Shown piece after piece: positions 9,122 to 16,214 of a DNA stretch of 64,000 nucleotides (its first letter is position 1; each line of letters begins with the position of its first letter). The stretch spans positions 124,001 to 188,000 of the forward strand of contig DASXVS010000045.1 in the NCBI GenBank assembly GCA_036504095.1. Direction: 5' to 3'. The position numbers were made by a program, and so were the translations under genes. The stretch is from Armatimonadota bacterium (GTDB lineage: Bacteria > Armatimonadota > DTGP01 > JAKQQT01). Under the pieces are notes generated by a model, which did not search any database, had not been told where the DNA came from, and saw only the letters and a program-made list of their open reading frames with translations.

Positions 9122-9658
9122 ATGGAACTCGAAGGCTCGAAAACACTGGCCAATCTGATGGCCGCATTCGCCGGCGAATCGCAGGCGCGCAACAGGTACA
9201 CCTTCTTCGCGAGCGTCGCCCGAAAAGCCCGCTATGAACAGATCGCGGCGATCTTTGAAGAGACCGCGAACAACGAAAGAGAGCACGCGAAGCTCCTCCT
9301 TCGCGCGGCCGGCGGCCTGAAGGGGAAGACCCTGGACAACCTTCTGGAAGCTGCCGGTGGCGAGAACCACGAGTGGACCTCGATGTACCCCGATTTCGCC
9401 AGAATCGCCCAGGAGGAAGGGTTCGCCGATATCGCCAAAATGTTCTCCGAGATCGCCGAAGTGGAAGCGCACCACGAAGCGCGCTATCGGGCTTTGGCGG
9501 AGAACGTGAAGAACGAGACCGTCTTCAAGAAGCCGGAAACGGTGAAGTGGATCTGCCGCAACTGCGGGCACATCCACGAAGGCCCGGAAGCGCCCGGCGT
9601 CTGCCCGCTGTGCAGCCATCCGCAGGCGTTCTTCGAGCGGATGGTAGAAGAGTACTAA
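9122..9658 (+). CDS. Rubrerythrin
   Basis: A non-haem iron peroxidase that reduces hydrogen peroxide with electrons from rubredoxin-type partners, acting in the cytoplasm. The 178-residue protein has the N-terminal four-helix ferritin-like diiron domain, with E-x-x-H ligand sets in [20 protein letters not shown] and [11 protein letters not shown]-terminal rubredoxin-like domain carries four iron-binding cysteines in CRNCGH and CPLCSH. AGGAG lies 9 nt before the ATG. It follows gyrA after 114 bp and ends just before a large inverted repeat that may terminate it. Confidence 0.95.
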   Translation: MELEGSKTLANLMAAFAGESQARNRYTFFASVARKARYEQIAAIFEETANNEREHAKLLLRAAGGLKGKTLDNLLEAAGGENHEWTSMYPDFARIAQEEGFADIAKMFSEIAEVEAHHEARYRALAENVKNETVFKKPETVKWICRNCGHIHEGPEAPGVCPLCSHPQAFFERMVEEY

Positions 9659-9676
9659 GCAGCAGGGCTGAGATGT

Positions 9677-9735
9677 AAGGGCTGAGGGCTGAGATCCGGT
9701 TGGCCTCAGCCCTCTCACCTCAGCCCTCAGCCCTT
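9677..9735. repeat. 17-bp perfect inverted repeat built of GGGCTGAG units (convergent terminator candidate)
   Basis: The arms at 9677-9693 and 9719-9735 are exact reverse complements, each containing two copies of the unit GGGCTGAG or CTCAGCCC. Extra copies lie at 9665-9672 and 9704-9712, so several alternative hairpins can form. It fills the gap between the convergent rubrerythrin gene and the Cys-rich protein gene, which fits bidirectional termination, though there is no T tract. A related hairpin occurs at 51081-51116. Confidence 0.75.
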
Positions 9736-9738
9736 CAC

Positions 9739-9999
9739 CTAGGCTTCATCCTCCTGCTCGGCGTCGATCCACAACACTTCATCCGGGTCTATCTGGACGG
9801 TAATGAGGTTCGGACGGCAGCACACATCGCAATCCTCCGTGAACTGCTGGTGCTTGCTGGCGGTACGATCTACGAACAACTCGTTCGGCTCACCGCAGAA
9901 GGCGCAGGTGTACGTCTCCACACCCCCCATTTCTGCGCTGTCCGCCTCATCCTCGTCATGGATCACCACGTTTTCCAGTTCTGCAGTTCCGTTGTTCAT
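9739..9999 (-). CDS. CPXCG-type cysteine-rich small protein
   Basis: An 86-residue protein with two CxxC pairs, CAFCGE near residue 32 and CDVC near residue 59, followed by an acidic tail (DPDEVLWIDAEQEDEA). The spacing and the conserved TEDCDVCCRPN block match the Cys-rich CPXCG family, small zinc-binding proteins of unknown role. I prefer the ATG at 9999, which gives MNNGTAELENV. The frame continues upstream to 10059 without a Shine-Dalgarno, and TAACAT sits about 9 nt before 9999, so this mRNA may be leaderless. Confidence 0.75.
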   Translation of the reverse strand: MNNGTAELENVVIHDEDEADSAEMGGVETYTCAFCGEPNELFVDRTASKHQQFTEDCDVCCRPNLITVQIDPDEVLWIDAEQEDEA

Positions 10000-10097
10000 G
10001 ACATCGATGTTAGCGCGCGACGTCAGGGCGGACCACATGGTTTGAGGAGATGGCGCCACGCCGGAGGCGTTCTTGCGCCGAGGGAATCCGGTAGGGT

Positions 10098-10796
10098 TTA
10101 CCGCGTGCCGAACGTTTCGCGCAGCAGGCGGGTGATGGTCTGTCGGCGTGCCTCAATGGTGGGGGCAAGCGAACCGCCGATAACCTCGACGTACATATGG
10201 ATTCGGGCGATGGTGCCGCGTATGTAGCCGATCTTCTCTTCTTTCATCGGGTGGGTCACGCCGAGCAGAGTGACCGATTCGATGCGGAGTTGCTGGACCT
10301 GCGCGTGGCGGTAGAGCGCCATTTCAACCCCGTAGCGGAGTTCAGACACGTGTGAGGCCTCCAGGAAGGAGGAGCGAAGCATGCACCGCTGGCCCGAGAT
10401 GTGCGGGGCTAGTTTCTGGGCGAGGTCCGTGAGGAACCGCCCTCCGCGAAAGACGCCGACGGTCATGTCTGCGCGACCGCTGACGACCGGCTCGACTAGA
10501 TCCGCGATGTGATTCGGAGTCAGGCCGCTGAGGTCCGCATCGAGGAACAGAAGGGCATCCACGTTTGTCTGCAGGGCGCCGGCCATCATTGCCGCACCCT
10601 TGCCGAGGTTCTCCCTCAGGCGGAGCGCTTTCACGCCGGGAACGGCGGAAGCCTCCTGGTAGGTACGATCACCGGAACCATCGTCCACAACCCAGATTTC
10701 CGAGATTGCCGAAGAAGACGTTACCGCCTCCAGTACTCGAGTGATCCGGGTCTCTTCGTTATATGCCGGAATTATCGCCGCAACGCGAAGATTCAT
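10098..10796 (-). CDS. Glycosyltransferase family 2 (dolichyl-phosphate mannosyltransferase-like)
   Basis: A 232-residue GT-A fold glycosyltransferase that would transfer a sugar from a nucleotide donor. It starts with VAAIIPAYNEE, followed by IWVVDDGSGDRT and the metal-binding LFLDADLSGL (D-x-D). ENLGKGAAMMAG is typical of the DPM1/DPG-synthase-like branch. No transmembrane segments are evident, so it is probably a cytoplasmic or membrane-associated enzyme. Donor and acceptor cannot be told from sequence. It lies 76 bp downstream of nrdR on the same strand, at the end of a possible STAS-hemW-nrdR run. Confidence 0.85.
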   Translation of the reverse strand: MNLRVAAIIPAYNEETRITRVLEAVTSSSAISEIWVVDDGSGDRTYQEASAVPGVKALRLRENLGKGAAMMAGALQTNVDALLFLDADLSGLTPNHIADLVEPVVSGRADMTVGVFRGGRFLTDLAQKLAPHISGQRCMLRSSFLEASHVSELRYGVEMALYRHAQVQQLRIESVTLLGVTHPMKEEKIGYIRGTIARIHMYVEVIGGSLAPTIEARRQTITRLLRETFGTR

Positions 10797-10872
10797 GTAT
10801 CCCTGTAGTTCCCCTCTTGGCGAGACGCCTTATCACTCTATCCGCCGACCGCCGGGCAATTCCAAATCCGGG

Positions 10873-11361
10873 CTATAGCGGGAGTGCCGGCTGGTCCTCG
10901 GTCACTCTCGGAGACGAGCGCACATCCTCGGCTTCGGCCAACAGGGAATCCACGTCCTCGAACCTCCGGTAGACGCTGGCGAAGCGGATGTAGGCGATAT
11001 CGTCGAGCGCGCGAAGCCTCTGCATAACCATCGCGCCCAGGACGCTGCTCTTGATTTCGGACTGGCCGGAGTTTGCGGCCGCGCGTTCCACTTCGTCAGC
11101 GATCTGGTTCAAAACCTCGGTGCTCACAGGGCGCTTGGTGCACGCCGCGCGAAGGCCGCGGAGGATCTTTTCCCGGTTGAACGGCTCCCGTCTCCCGTCG
11201 ATCTTGATCACGACCGGCACGTTTACGTCCACTCGTTCGACGGTTGTGCAACGGCGCAGGCAAACGAGGCATTCGCGCCGGCGGCGGATGGTCTCGCCGC
11301 CGTCGCTGGAACGGCTGTCGATGACGCGATCGTTATCTTCTCCGCAAAACGGACACTTCAT
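10873..11361 (-). CDS. nrdR: Transcriptional repressor NrdR
   Basis: A 162-residue nucleotide-sensing repressor of ribonucleotide reductase genes. The N-terminal zinc ribbon has MKCPFCGED and CLVCLRR, and RRRREC is the DNA-binding patch. The ATP-cone domain follows, with VVIKIDGRREPFNREKI and later IAYIRFASVYRRF. Length and layout are normal. No strong Shine-Dalgarno is visible before the ATG. It lies 36 bp after hemW in the same direction. No nrd genes are in the window, so its targets, usually marked by paired NrdR boxes, are elsewhere. Confidence 0.95.
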   Translation of the reverse strand: MKCPFCGEDNDRVIDSRSSDGGETIRRRRECLVCLRRCTTVERVDVNVPVVIKIDGRREPFNREKILRGLRAACTKRPVSTEVLNQIADEVERAAANSGQSEIKSSVLGAMVMQRLRALDDIAYIRFASVYRRFEDVDSLLAEAEDVRSSPRVTEDQPALPL

Positions 11362-11397
11362 AGTTTTGAGATTCAGGTTTCAGGGTCGGCGCAGGCG

Positions 11398-12636
11398 TCA
11401 GACGAACGCTTCCCAGACCTCGTTGGCCAGGAAAAGGCCGCGGTGGGTGAGTCGAATTGCATCCGGCGTCACTTCGAGAAGTCCCTGCCGGGAAAGGGCC
11501 GCAATCTCGCCGGCGAACTCGGCGCACGGGTCCGCGCCGAACCGGCTGGCGAAGGCCTCGCGGTTGACCCCATCCAGGATACGAAGCCCCATCATCATGG
11601 TTTCGCCCATTTGGCCCCGTCGGTCAAGCCGTTCGCGGGACACGATGGTGTCCTTCCCAGTTTCGGCCAACTGAACGTAACTCTCCAGCCTGCCCTCCCG
11701 CGTGCTGCGTTCGCCGTCTGTATAGGATGCCGCGCCAACGCCGAACCCAAGATAGTCCTCATTGCGCCAGTAGATGGCGTTGTGGACGCTCCGTTTCCCG
11801 GGCCGTGCGAAAGCGGATACCTCGAAATGCTCGTAGCCGGCGGCTGTGAGCGTCCCGATGGCGGTCTCATACATTTCGGCTTCATCGTCCTGGCTGACTT
11901 TTGGCAGACGGCCCTGCCCGTCCCAGAGGGCGAACGGAGTGTCTGGCTCAACGATGAGGCTGTACGCCGAAATGTGCTCCGGTTCAAGCGCCAGTGCGCC
12001 GGCCAGGGTGTCGGCCCACTGGGCTCTCGTCTGACCCGGCAGGGCGAACATCAGGTCGATGTTGATGTTGGCGAATCCGGCGTCCCGGGCTAGGCGGACG
12101 GACTCGATAGCCTGCTCCGGGCTGTGAATGCGTCCGAGGGTCTTGAGAAGGCCGGCGTCGAGGCTCTGCACGCCGAAACTCAGGCGGTTGACTCCTGCTT
12201 CCTTCAAATGCCGGAGAAACGCTTCGGTGGTCTCGCCTGCCATGCGTTCCGAGGCGATCGTGCCAGGGTTGCATTCGACGGTCACCTCCGCGTCGGCGTC
12301 AAGGCGAAAGGTGCCGGTAAGCGCGGTCATGAGGCGCTGAATCGACGAGGCGGGCAAAACAGAGGGTGTTCCTCCGCCAAAGAAGGCGGATTGGGCGCGC
12401 GTTCCGGCGAACGGGGAAGCGAGTATGTCCTTCAGGAGAGCGCGGACATACCGTTCGCGGACCTCCGGCGCGTATACGCCGGAGTTGAAGTCGCAATACG
12501 AACACTTGCGTTCGCAGAACGGGATGTGGATGTACAGTCCGGGAAATAACGCCGTGGAACGCGACAGAACGGGGCCGGGGGAAGGGGAGGGTCGCTCCTT
12601 TGTATCCTGGGCCGGCGGCTTCTCTTGAATGATCAC
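11398..12636 (-). CDS. hemW: Radical SAM heme chaperone HemW (coproporphyrinogen III oxidase-like)
   Basis: A radical SAM protein with the 4Fe-4S motif in IHIPFCERKCSYCDF (C-x3-C-x2-C) near residue 40. The following blocks, AFFGGGTPSVL and NRLSFGVQSLD, are typical of the HemN/HemW family. HemW delivers heme to respiratory enzymes, whereas true HemN oxidises coproporphyrinogen. The 412-residue length and the CDF ending of the Cys motif, without the extra cysteine of HemN, favour HemW. A GTG start overlaps the stop of the STAS gene (GTGA), implying translational coupling. The N-terminal 30 residues are Pro- and Ser-rich and probably unstructured. Confidence 0.88.
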   Translation of the reverse strand: MIIQEKPPAQDTKERPSPSPGPVLSRSTALFPGLYIHIPFCERKCSYCDFNSGVYAPEVRERYVRALLKDILASPFAGTRAQSAFFGGGTPSVLPASSIQRLMTALTGTFRLDADAEVTVECNPGTIASERMAGETTEAFLRHLKEAGVNRLSFGVQSLDAGLLKTLGRIHSPEQAIESVRLARDAGFANINIDLMFALPGQTRAQWADTLAGALALEPEHISAYSLIVEPDTPFALWDGQGRLPKVSQDDEAEMYETAIGTLTAAGYEHFEVSAFARPGKRSVHNAIYWRNEDYLGFGVGAASYTDGERSTREGRLESYVQLAETGKDTIVSRERLDRRGQMGETMMMGLRILDGVNREAFASRFGADPCAEFAGEIAALSRQGLLEVTPDAIRLTHRGLFLANEVWEAFV

Positions 12637-12986
12637 GTGTCCAACGCGCGAACCGCTGCGTCTTCGTCGTCGTAAATACCGAATACCGTATTCAGCCGGG
12701 TGATGCGGAGCATTCGATGAATGGCGTCATTGCAGCCGACCAGATTGACGGATCCGCCGTCCGGACGCACCCTCTTCGTCGCGCCCAGCAGAGTGCCGAA
12801 TCCGCTGCTATCCATATATGAGACCTGCTTCAGGTTCACCACGATATGCCGGTGTCCATCATCGATAGTGTCGGAAAGCGCGCGTTTGAACTGCGGCGCC
12901 GTGTACAGGTCAATCTCGCCCGACACATCGATCACCGCAAAACGGCTGATGGCGCGAATCTGTGTTTCTAACCTGACTTCGTCCAC
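12633..12986 (-). CDS. STAS-domain anti-sigma factor antagonist
   Basis: A 117-residue single-domain STAS protein, like SpoIIAA/RsbV. These bind an anti-sigma kinase when unphosphorylated and release the sigma factor. The phosphoacceptor serine lies in YMDSSGFGTLL, and the strand before it, IDLYTAPQFKRAL, is typical. The start is a GTG at 12986, chosen because AGGAGGG stands 8 nt upstream; the frame continues further without such a site. The partner kinase and sigma factor are not in the window. It overlaps hemW by four bases, an unexplained pairing. Confidence 0.9.
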   Translation of the reverse strand: MDEVRLETQIRAISRFAVIDVSGEIDLYTAPQFKRALSDTIDDGHRHIVVNLKQVSYMDSSGFGTLLGATKRVRPDGGSVNLVGCNDAIHRMLRITRLNTVFGIYDDEDAAVRALDT

Positions 12987-13107
12987 GTTGTATTCCCTCC
13001 TCGATGCAGCTTCCAAAGCCGCTGCACACGAGCACCCAGTCCGAGGCAATCCTTTGCGAGCAAGCATGGCTCAGGCGCGCCTGCTCATGGCTTTCGCCAC
13101 GTTCATA

Positions 13108-14952
13108 TTATGTGTTCTGCTGAACCGTTGGCAGAGCCATCGCGCGAAGCCACTCATTCAGCTTGGCTGTTCTTTGCGCATCGGCCGGCGGAAGTACCAG
13201 CGGCCGGCCACGCCCGTCGAGAATGAGCCCGACCACGCCGCCTTCTACAACCGCGTGCTCGACTGTTTTGTTCTTTCCTGCCCCAAGATTCCAACCCTTG
13301 CCGGGATGGATTGTTACCGTCTTCTTCTCGCCGAGGGCGAGGGGGATCAGTTTCAATTCGCCTGTCTGAACGGCAATTTCAGCGCCGTCCATCTGCACGA
13401 CAAACGCCGTGCCGGCGGCATTGGCGGGACCGACGCCGGCAACGCTGTCACCCAGTTTGATCAGGCAGTCACGCTCGAACACCTGCGCGGCCGCCTGCGG
13501 GTGGACGGTGGAAAGGATGCCCAGTTGGGGCATCATGAAGATGCTGTCAACGGCCAGCATGGTGATACCCACGGGCTGGTAGGCGTCGAGCATCATCAGA
13601 GCGGATTGCGCCCGGTGGGGCGCATGGCTGAGCACGCCGCCGGACCCGACGATCATATGGAGATTCCACAGGTTCACCAGCGTGGCGCCGCTGGCCTCCT
13701 GCGAAATCGCCTCACCGACCGTGCGGATCTTCTGTACACCTTTGAGACCGCGCGCGAGTGATTTATGGTGGTCGAAGGCCAGGCGCAGCGCCTCCCGCGA
13801 TACGGCGTGCTCAATGAGAAGGTCTTCAAGGTCTTGCGGCACGGTCGTGGGGCGGATCATCTTGTTGCGCAGGCGGTTGCGTAAATCGTCGTCGCTGATC
13901 GGGAACGGGATCCACCGCTGAATGTTGGGAACGCCCGCCTCGGTGAGAACATTGCAGATGGAGTAACTCATGCCGAGGTTCGCCGATACGGTTCGATTGA
14001 AAACGCCATCGAAGACGCTGAAAACGTCGGTTGTCGCTCCGCCGATATCCACCGCCAGGACGTTGATCTGCATCTGCTCGGCGATGGTTTCGATGATTTT
14101 GCCAACGGCGTTCGGCGTGGACATGATGCCGGAACTCGTCCAGGTCATGAGTTTGCCGTAACCGGGCGCCTGCTGCATCACGTGCTGCAGAAACAGCTCG
14201 TGGATTGCTTCCCGGGCGGGACCGAGGTTTTCGCGGTCCATCTCTGGCCGAAGGTTGTCCACAACCTTGAGGTCCACGCGGTTTTCGAGCACTTCTTCCA
14301 CTGGCCCCACGGCGTTCTTGTTCCCGGCGAAAATGACGGGAATTTTGAGCCCGATTCCCAGGCGCGGCTTCGGATCGGCGGCCACGAGCATCTGGGCCAG
14401 GTCCACCAGATGGGTAACGGTTCCACCGTCGGTCCCCCCGCTCATCAGAAGCATGTCGGGTCGCAATTGACGTATGCGCTCCACCTTTTCGTGGTCTTTG
14501 CGTCCATCGTCCACGGCCACGGTGTCGATGACGATCGCACCGGCACCGAGAGCGGCGCGATTCGCGGATTCCGCGCTCATCGTCTTCACCACGCCGGCCA
14601 CGCTCATCTGCAGGCCGCCGCCCGCGCTGGACGTGCTGAGGTAAAGATCGGCGCCGGTCTTGTCGTCGCGCTGGGGGGTGATGATCGCGCTCTTGCCCTC
14701 GGCGCCCTTCGTCTCGTCCGTCACGTTCAGGAGAGTGCGGCCGGAGAGCTCTTCCAGTTCGCGAACGGCGTTGACGACGCCGACGGTGACGTCGTCGAAA
14801 GGCGCTTCAACGGTAGTGGGGGCTTCGCCGCGGGTCGTCAGGCGGTATTCGTCGCCACGCTTCTCGATCAGGATGGCCTTCGTTGTGGTTGAACCGCAGT
14901 CGGTAGCCAGAATGGTGGTCACATCATCTATGTTGATTGATATCTCGTTCAA
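13108..14952 (-). CDS. MutL/GlmL family ASKHA protein (mutase accessory-type)
   Basis: A 614-residue protein of the glutamate mutase L family, related to the ATPases that reactivate cobalamin enzymes. The ASKHA nucleotide-binding motifs are visible: ATDCGSTTTKAILIE at the N-terminus (phosphate 1), VLAVDIGGATTDVFS in the middle (phosphate 2) and MIVGSGGVLSHAP (adenosine). In known cases the gene neighbours mutS/mutE-type mutase subunits, but none occur here, so its partner and role are open. The start is TTG at 14952, supported by GAGG six bases before it. The following STAS-hemW operon is 121 bp away. Confidence 0.85.
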   Translation of the reverse strand: MNEISINIDDVTTILATDCGSTTTKAILIEKRGDEYRLTTRGEAPTTVEAPFDDVTVGVVNAVRELEELSGRTLLNVTDETKGAEGKSAIITPQRDDKTGADLYLSTSSAGGGLQMSVAGVVKTMSAESANRAALGAGAIVIDTVAVDDGRKDHEKVERIRQLRPDMLLMSGGTDGGTVTHLVDLAQMLVAADPKPRLGIGLKIPVIFAGNKNAVGPVEEVLENRVDLKVVDNLRPEMDRENLGPAREAIHELFLQHVMQQAPGYGKLMTWTSSGIMSTPNAVGKIIETIAEQMQINVLAVDIGGATTDVFSVFDGVFNRTVSANLGMSYSICNVLTEAGVPNIQRWIPFPISDDDLRNRLRNKMIRPTTVPQDLEDLLIEHAVSREALRLAFDHHKSLARGLKGVQKIRTVGEAISQEASGATLVNLWNLHMIVGSGGVLSHAPHRAQSALMMLDAYQPVGITMLAVDSIFMMPQLGILSTVHPQAAAQVFERDCLIKLGDSVAGVGPANAAGTAFVVQMDGAEIAVQTGELKLIPLALGEKKTVTIHPGKGWNLGAGKNKTVEHAVVEGGVVGLILDGRGRPLVLPPADAQRTAKLNEWLRAMALPTVQQNT

Positions 14953-15049
14953 GGGTCGCCTCTGTCCAGGTTAGGATGCTACACCATTCTATCACGTTTG
15001 GGCCTCCTCGTGTCAGGAAGGCTGCCAGGCGGTGTATCGGGCACGAAGT

Positions 15050-15078
15050 TTGACTCGCCGGCTGCCCGATGATATACT
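15050..15078 (+). promoter_or_regulatory. Sigma-70 promoter of tRNA-Glu
   Basis: TTGACT (15050-15055) and TATACT (15073-15078) are separated by exactly 17 bp, and the tRNA begins 14 bp after the -10. Near-consensus sequence and ideal geometry make this a firm call. Confidence 0.85.
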
Positions 15079-15092
15079 TGTTCAGGTGCCGC

Positions 15093-15169
15093 GGCCCGTT
15101 CGTCTAGCGGCCCAGGACGCCGCCCTCTCAAGGCGGAAACCACGGGTTCGAATCCCGTACGGGCTACCA
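15093..15169 (+). tRNA. tRNA-Glu (anticodon CTC)
   Basis: A 77-nt gene with encoded CCA. The acceptor arm GGCCCGT pairs with ACGGGCT (one G-U), the anticodon loop CTCTCAA between CCGCC and GGCGG gives CTC, and the T arm has GGTTCGAATCC. It reads GAG codons. A sigma-70 promoter precedes it and a strong terminator follows at 15183, so it is a single-gene transcript. Confidence 0.97.
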
Positions 15170-15182
15170 CTCAGATAACCGA

Positions 15183-15223
15183 AAGCGCCCCCGAATCCAA
15201 CAGGGATTCGGGGGCGCTTCTTT
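15183..15223 (+). terminator. Rho-independent terminator after tRNA-Glu
   Basis: A perfect 16-bp stem (15183-15198 with 15204-15219), a 5-nt loop and a short T-rich tail (CTTTGT). It can also serve the minus-strand gene that ends at 15236. Confidence 0.9.
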
Positions 15224-15235
15224 GTGTCGGCCGGG

Positions 15236-15577
15236 CTACTCGTTCAGCAGGCTGCGAACGCGCTGTTGCTCAAACGCCTCAAGCAGATCCTTCATCAGCG
15301 CGGCGGCTACCTGCGAGCGTACGCCGATAACCCGGAGGTTCTCTTCTTCATCGAGCACGAGGACGGGGAACTCGTCATAGTGCTCCGATATGATCTCATC
15401 CGCGGCCTCGCTGTGCTCGCACCATGCGAGGAAGTCGTCGTACATGCCCGGCACAACCCAGCCATGCGCGAAATTAGTATCGCGCAGCGCCTCCATGACT
15501 TCTATCAGGAAGCCGGCGTCCACCGGGTTGTTTCGAATCCCGTCGCTATCGTTATCGGGTGTCCACTCAGGGGTCAT
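15236..15577 (-). CDS. Hypothetical acidic protein
   Basis: A 113-residue protein rich in Asp and Glu (DEEENLRVIG, EHSEAADEIISEHYDE) without a recognisable motif, signal or membrane segment. It looks like a small soluble globular domain. I place the start at the ATG at 15577, which overlaps the stop of the upstream gene as ATGA, so the two are translationally coupled and probably work together. The first residues would be MTPEWTPDND. It ends 13 bp from the tRNA-Glu terminator. Function unknown. Confidence 0.65.
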   Translation of the reverse strand: MTPEWTPDNDSDGIRNNPVDAGFLIEVMEALRDTNFAHGWVVPGMYDDFLAWCEHSEAADEIISEHYDEFPVLVLDEEENLRVIGVRSQVAAALMKDLLEAFEQQRVRSLLNE

Positions 15578-16083
15578 AGTCCACCGTTGTTCAGCCTGGC
15601 CGCCGCATCCGCAAGCCACTCATTGATCTCCGCGCAGACGGCGTCAGCTTCCGCCCCCAGTATCCGTCGTACGTACGCCTGGTTCACTCCCAGCAGATGG
15701 CGGCGAACGTTGAGCACCTCGTGCCTCCGCCTCGCCGTGCGCGCCTGGGCAAGAAGGTTATTCAGGCGATCGTGCAGTCTGGCGCGCGCGATGCCCTTGC
15801 TTTCACGGTGCGGAACCGCCCGGCCGGTTCGCGCGATCTGCCTCCCGCCATTCGCCTCGAGAAACGCCTGCACGTGAGTGGCTTCCATACGGCTTTGCGC
15901 TTCCGCTTCCTGCTCCAGGAGCAGGTTCGCGGTGCTTCGAAGCCCGGATGCGAAGACCTCCGGCGGCAGTCCGCGTCGCAGCATCTCCCGCGACATGCTG
16001 TGCAGTTGTTCGCGAGCCGCCTCCGAAAGGGAAGCGAACTCCGGTATGTCCGCGAATACCTCTGCCTCTTTGTCGATGCACAT
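15574..16083 (-). CDS. Hypothetical helical protein, coupled to the downstream gene
   Basis: A 169-residue protein predicted to be mostly helical, with long runs rich in Ala, Arg, Glu and Leu (LEQEAEAQSRMEATHVQAFLEANGG, split here as one continuous helix region around residues 55-85). The start at 16083 (MCIDKEAEVF) is chosen because GGAGG lies 5 nt upstream; the frame runs on to 16128 without a better site. It ends in NNGGL and overlaps the next gene by four bases. I do not recognise the family. The upstream neighbour is a divergent sugar kinase gene. Confidence 0.6.
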   Translation of the reverse strand: MCIDKEAEVFADIPEFASLSEAAREQLHSMSREMLRRGLPPEVFASGLRSTANLLLEQEAEAQSRMEATHVQAFLEANGGRQIARTGRAVPHRESKGIARARLHDRLNNLLAQARTARRRHEVLNVRRHLLGVNQAYVRRILGAEADAVCAEINEWLADAAARLNNGGL

Positions 16084-16214
16084 GGCCGCCTCCAGAACGC
16101 CAGAAGAATCACGTCCCCCCATAGTCATTCTACTGCGGGACGTGGAACTCGCGCCACGAAATCGCCGATTGCGCTAAACTGCGAAAGACAACTGAGGGGA
16201 CAAGCGAGGGGATC

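Noticed and set aside
14979-15170. Small ORF with ARTGFEPVVSALRG text over tRNA-Glu
   Set aside because: It is the antisense translation of a tRNA gene, a common false protein in databases.
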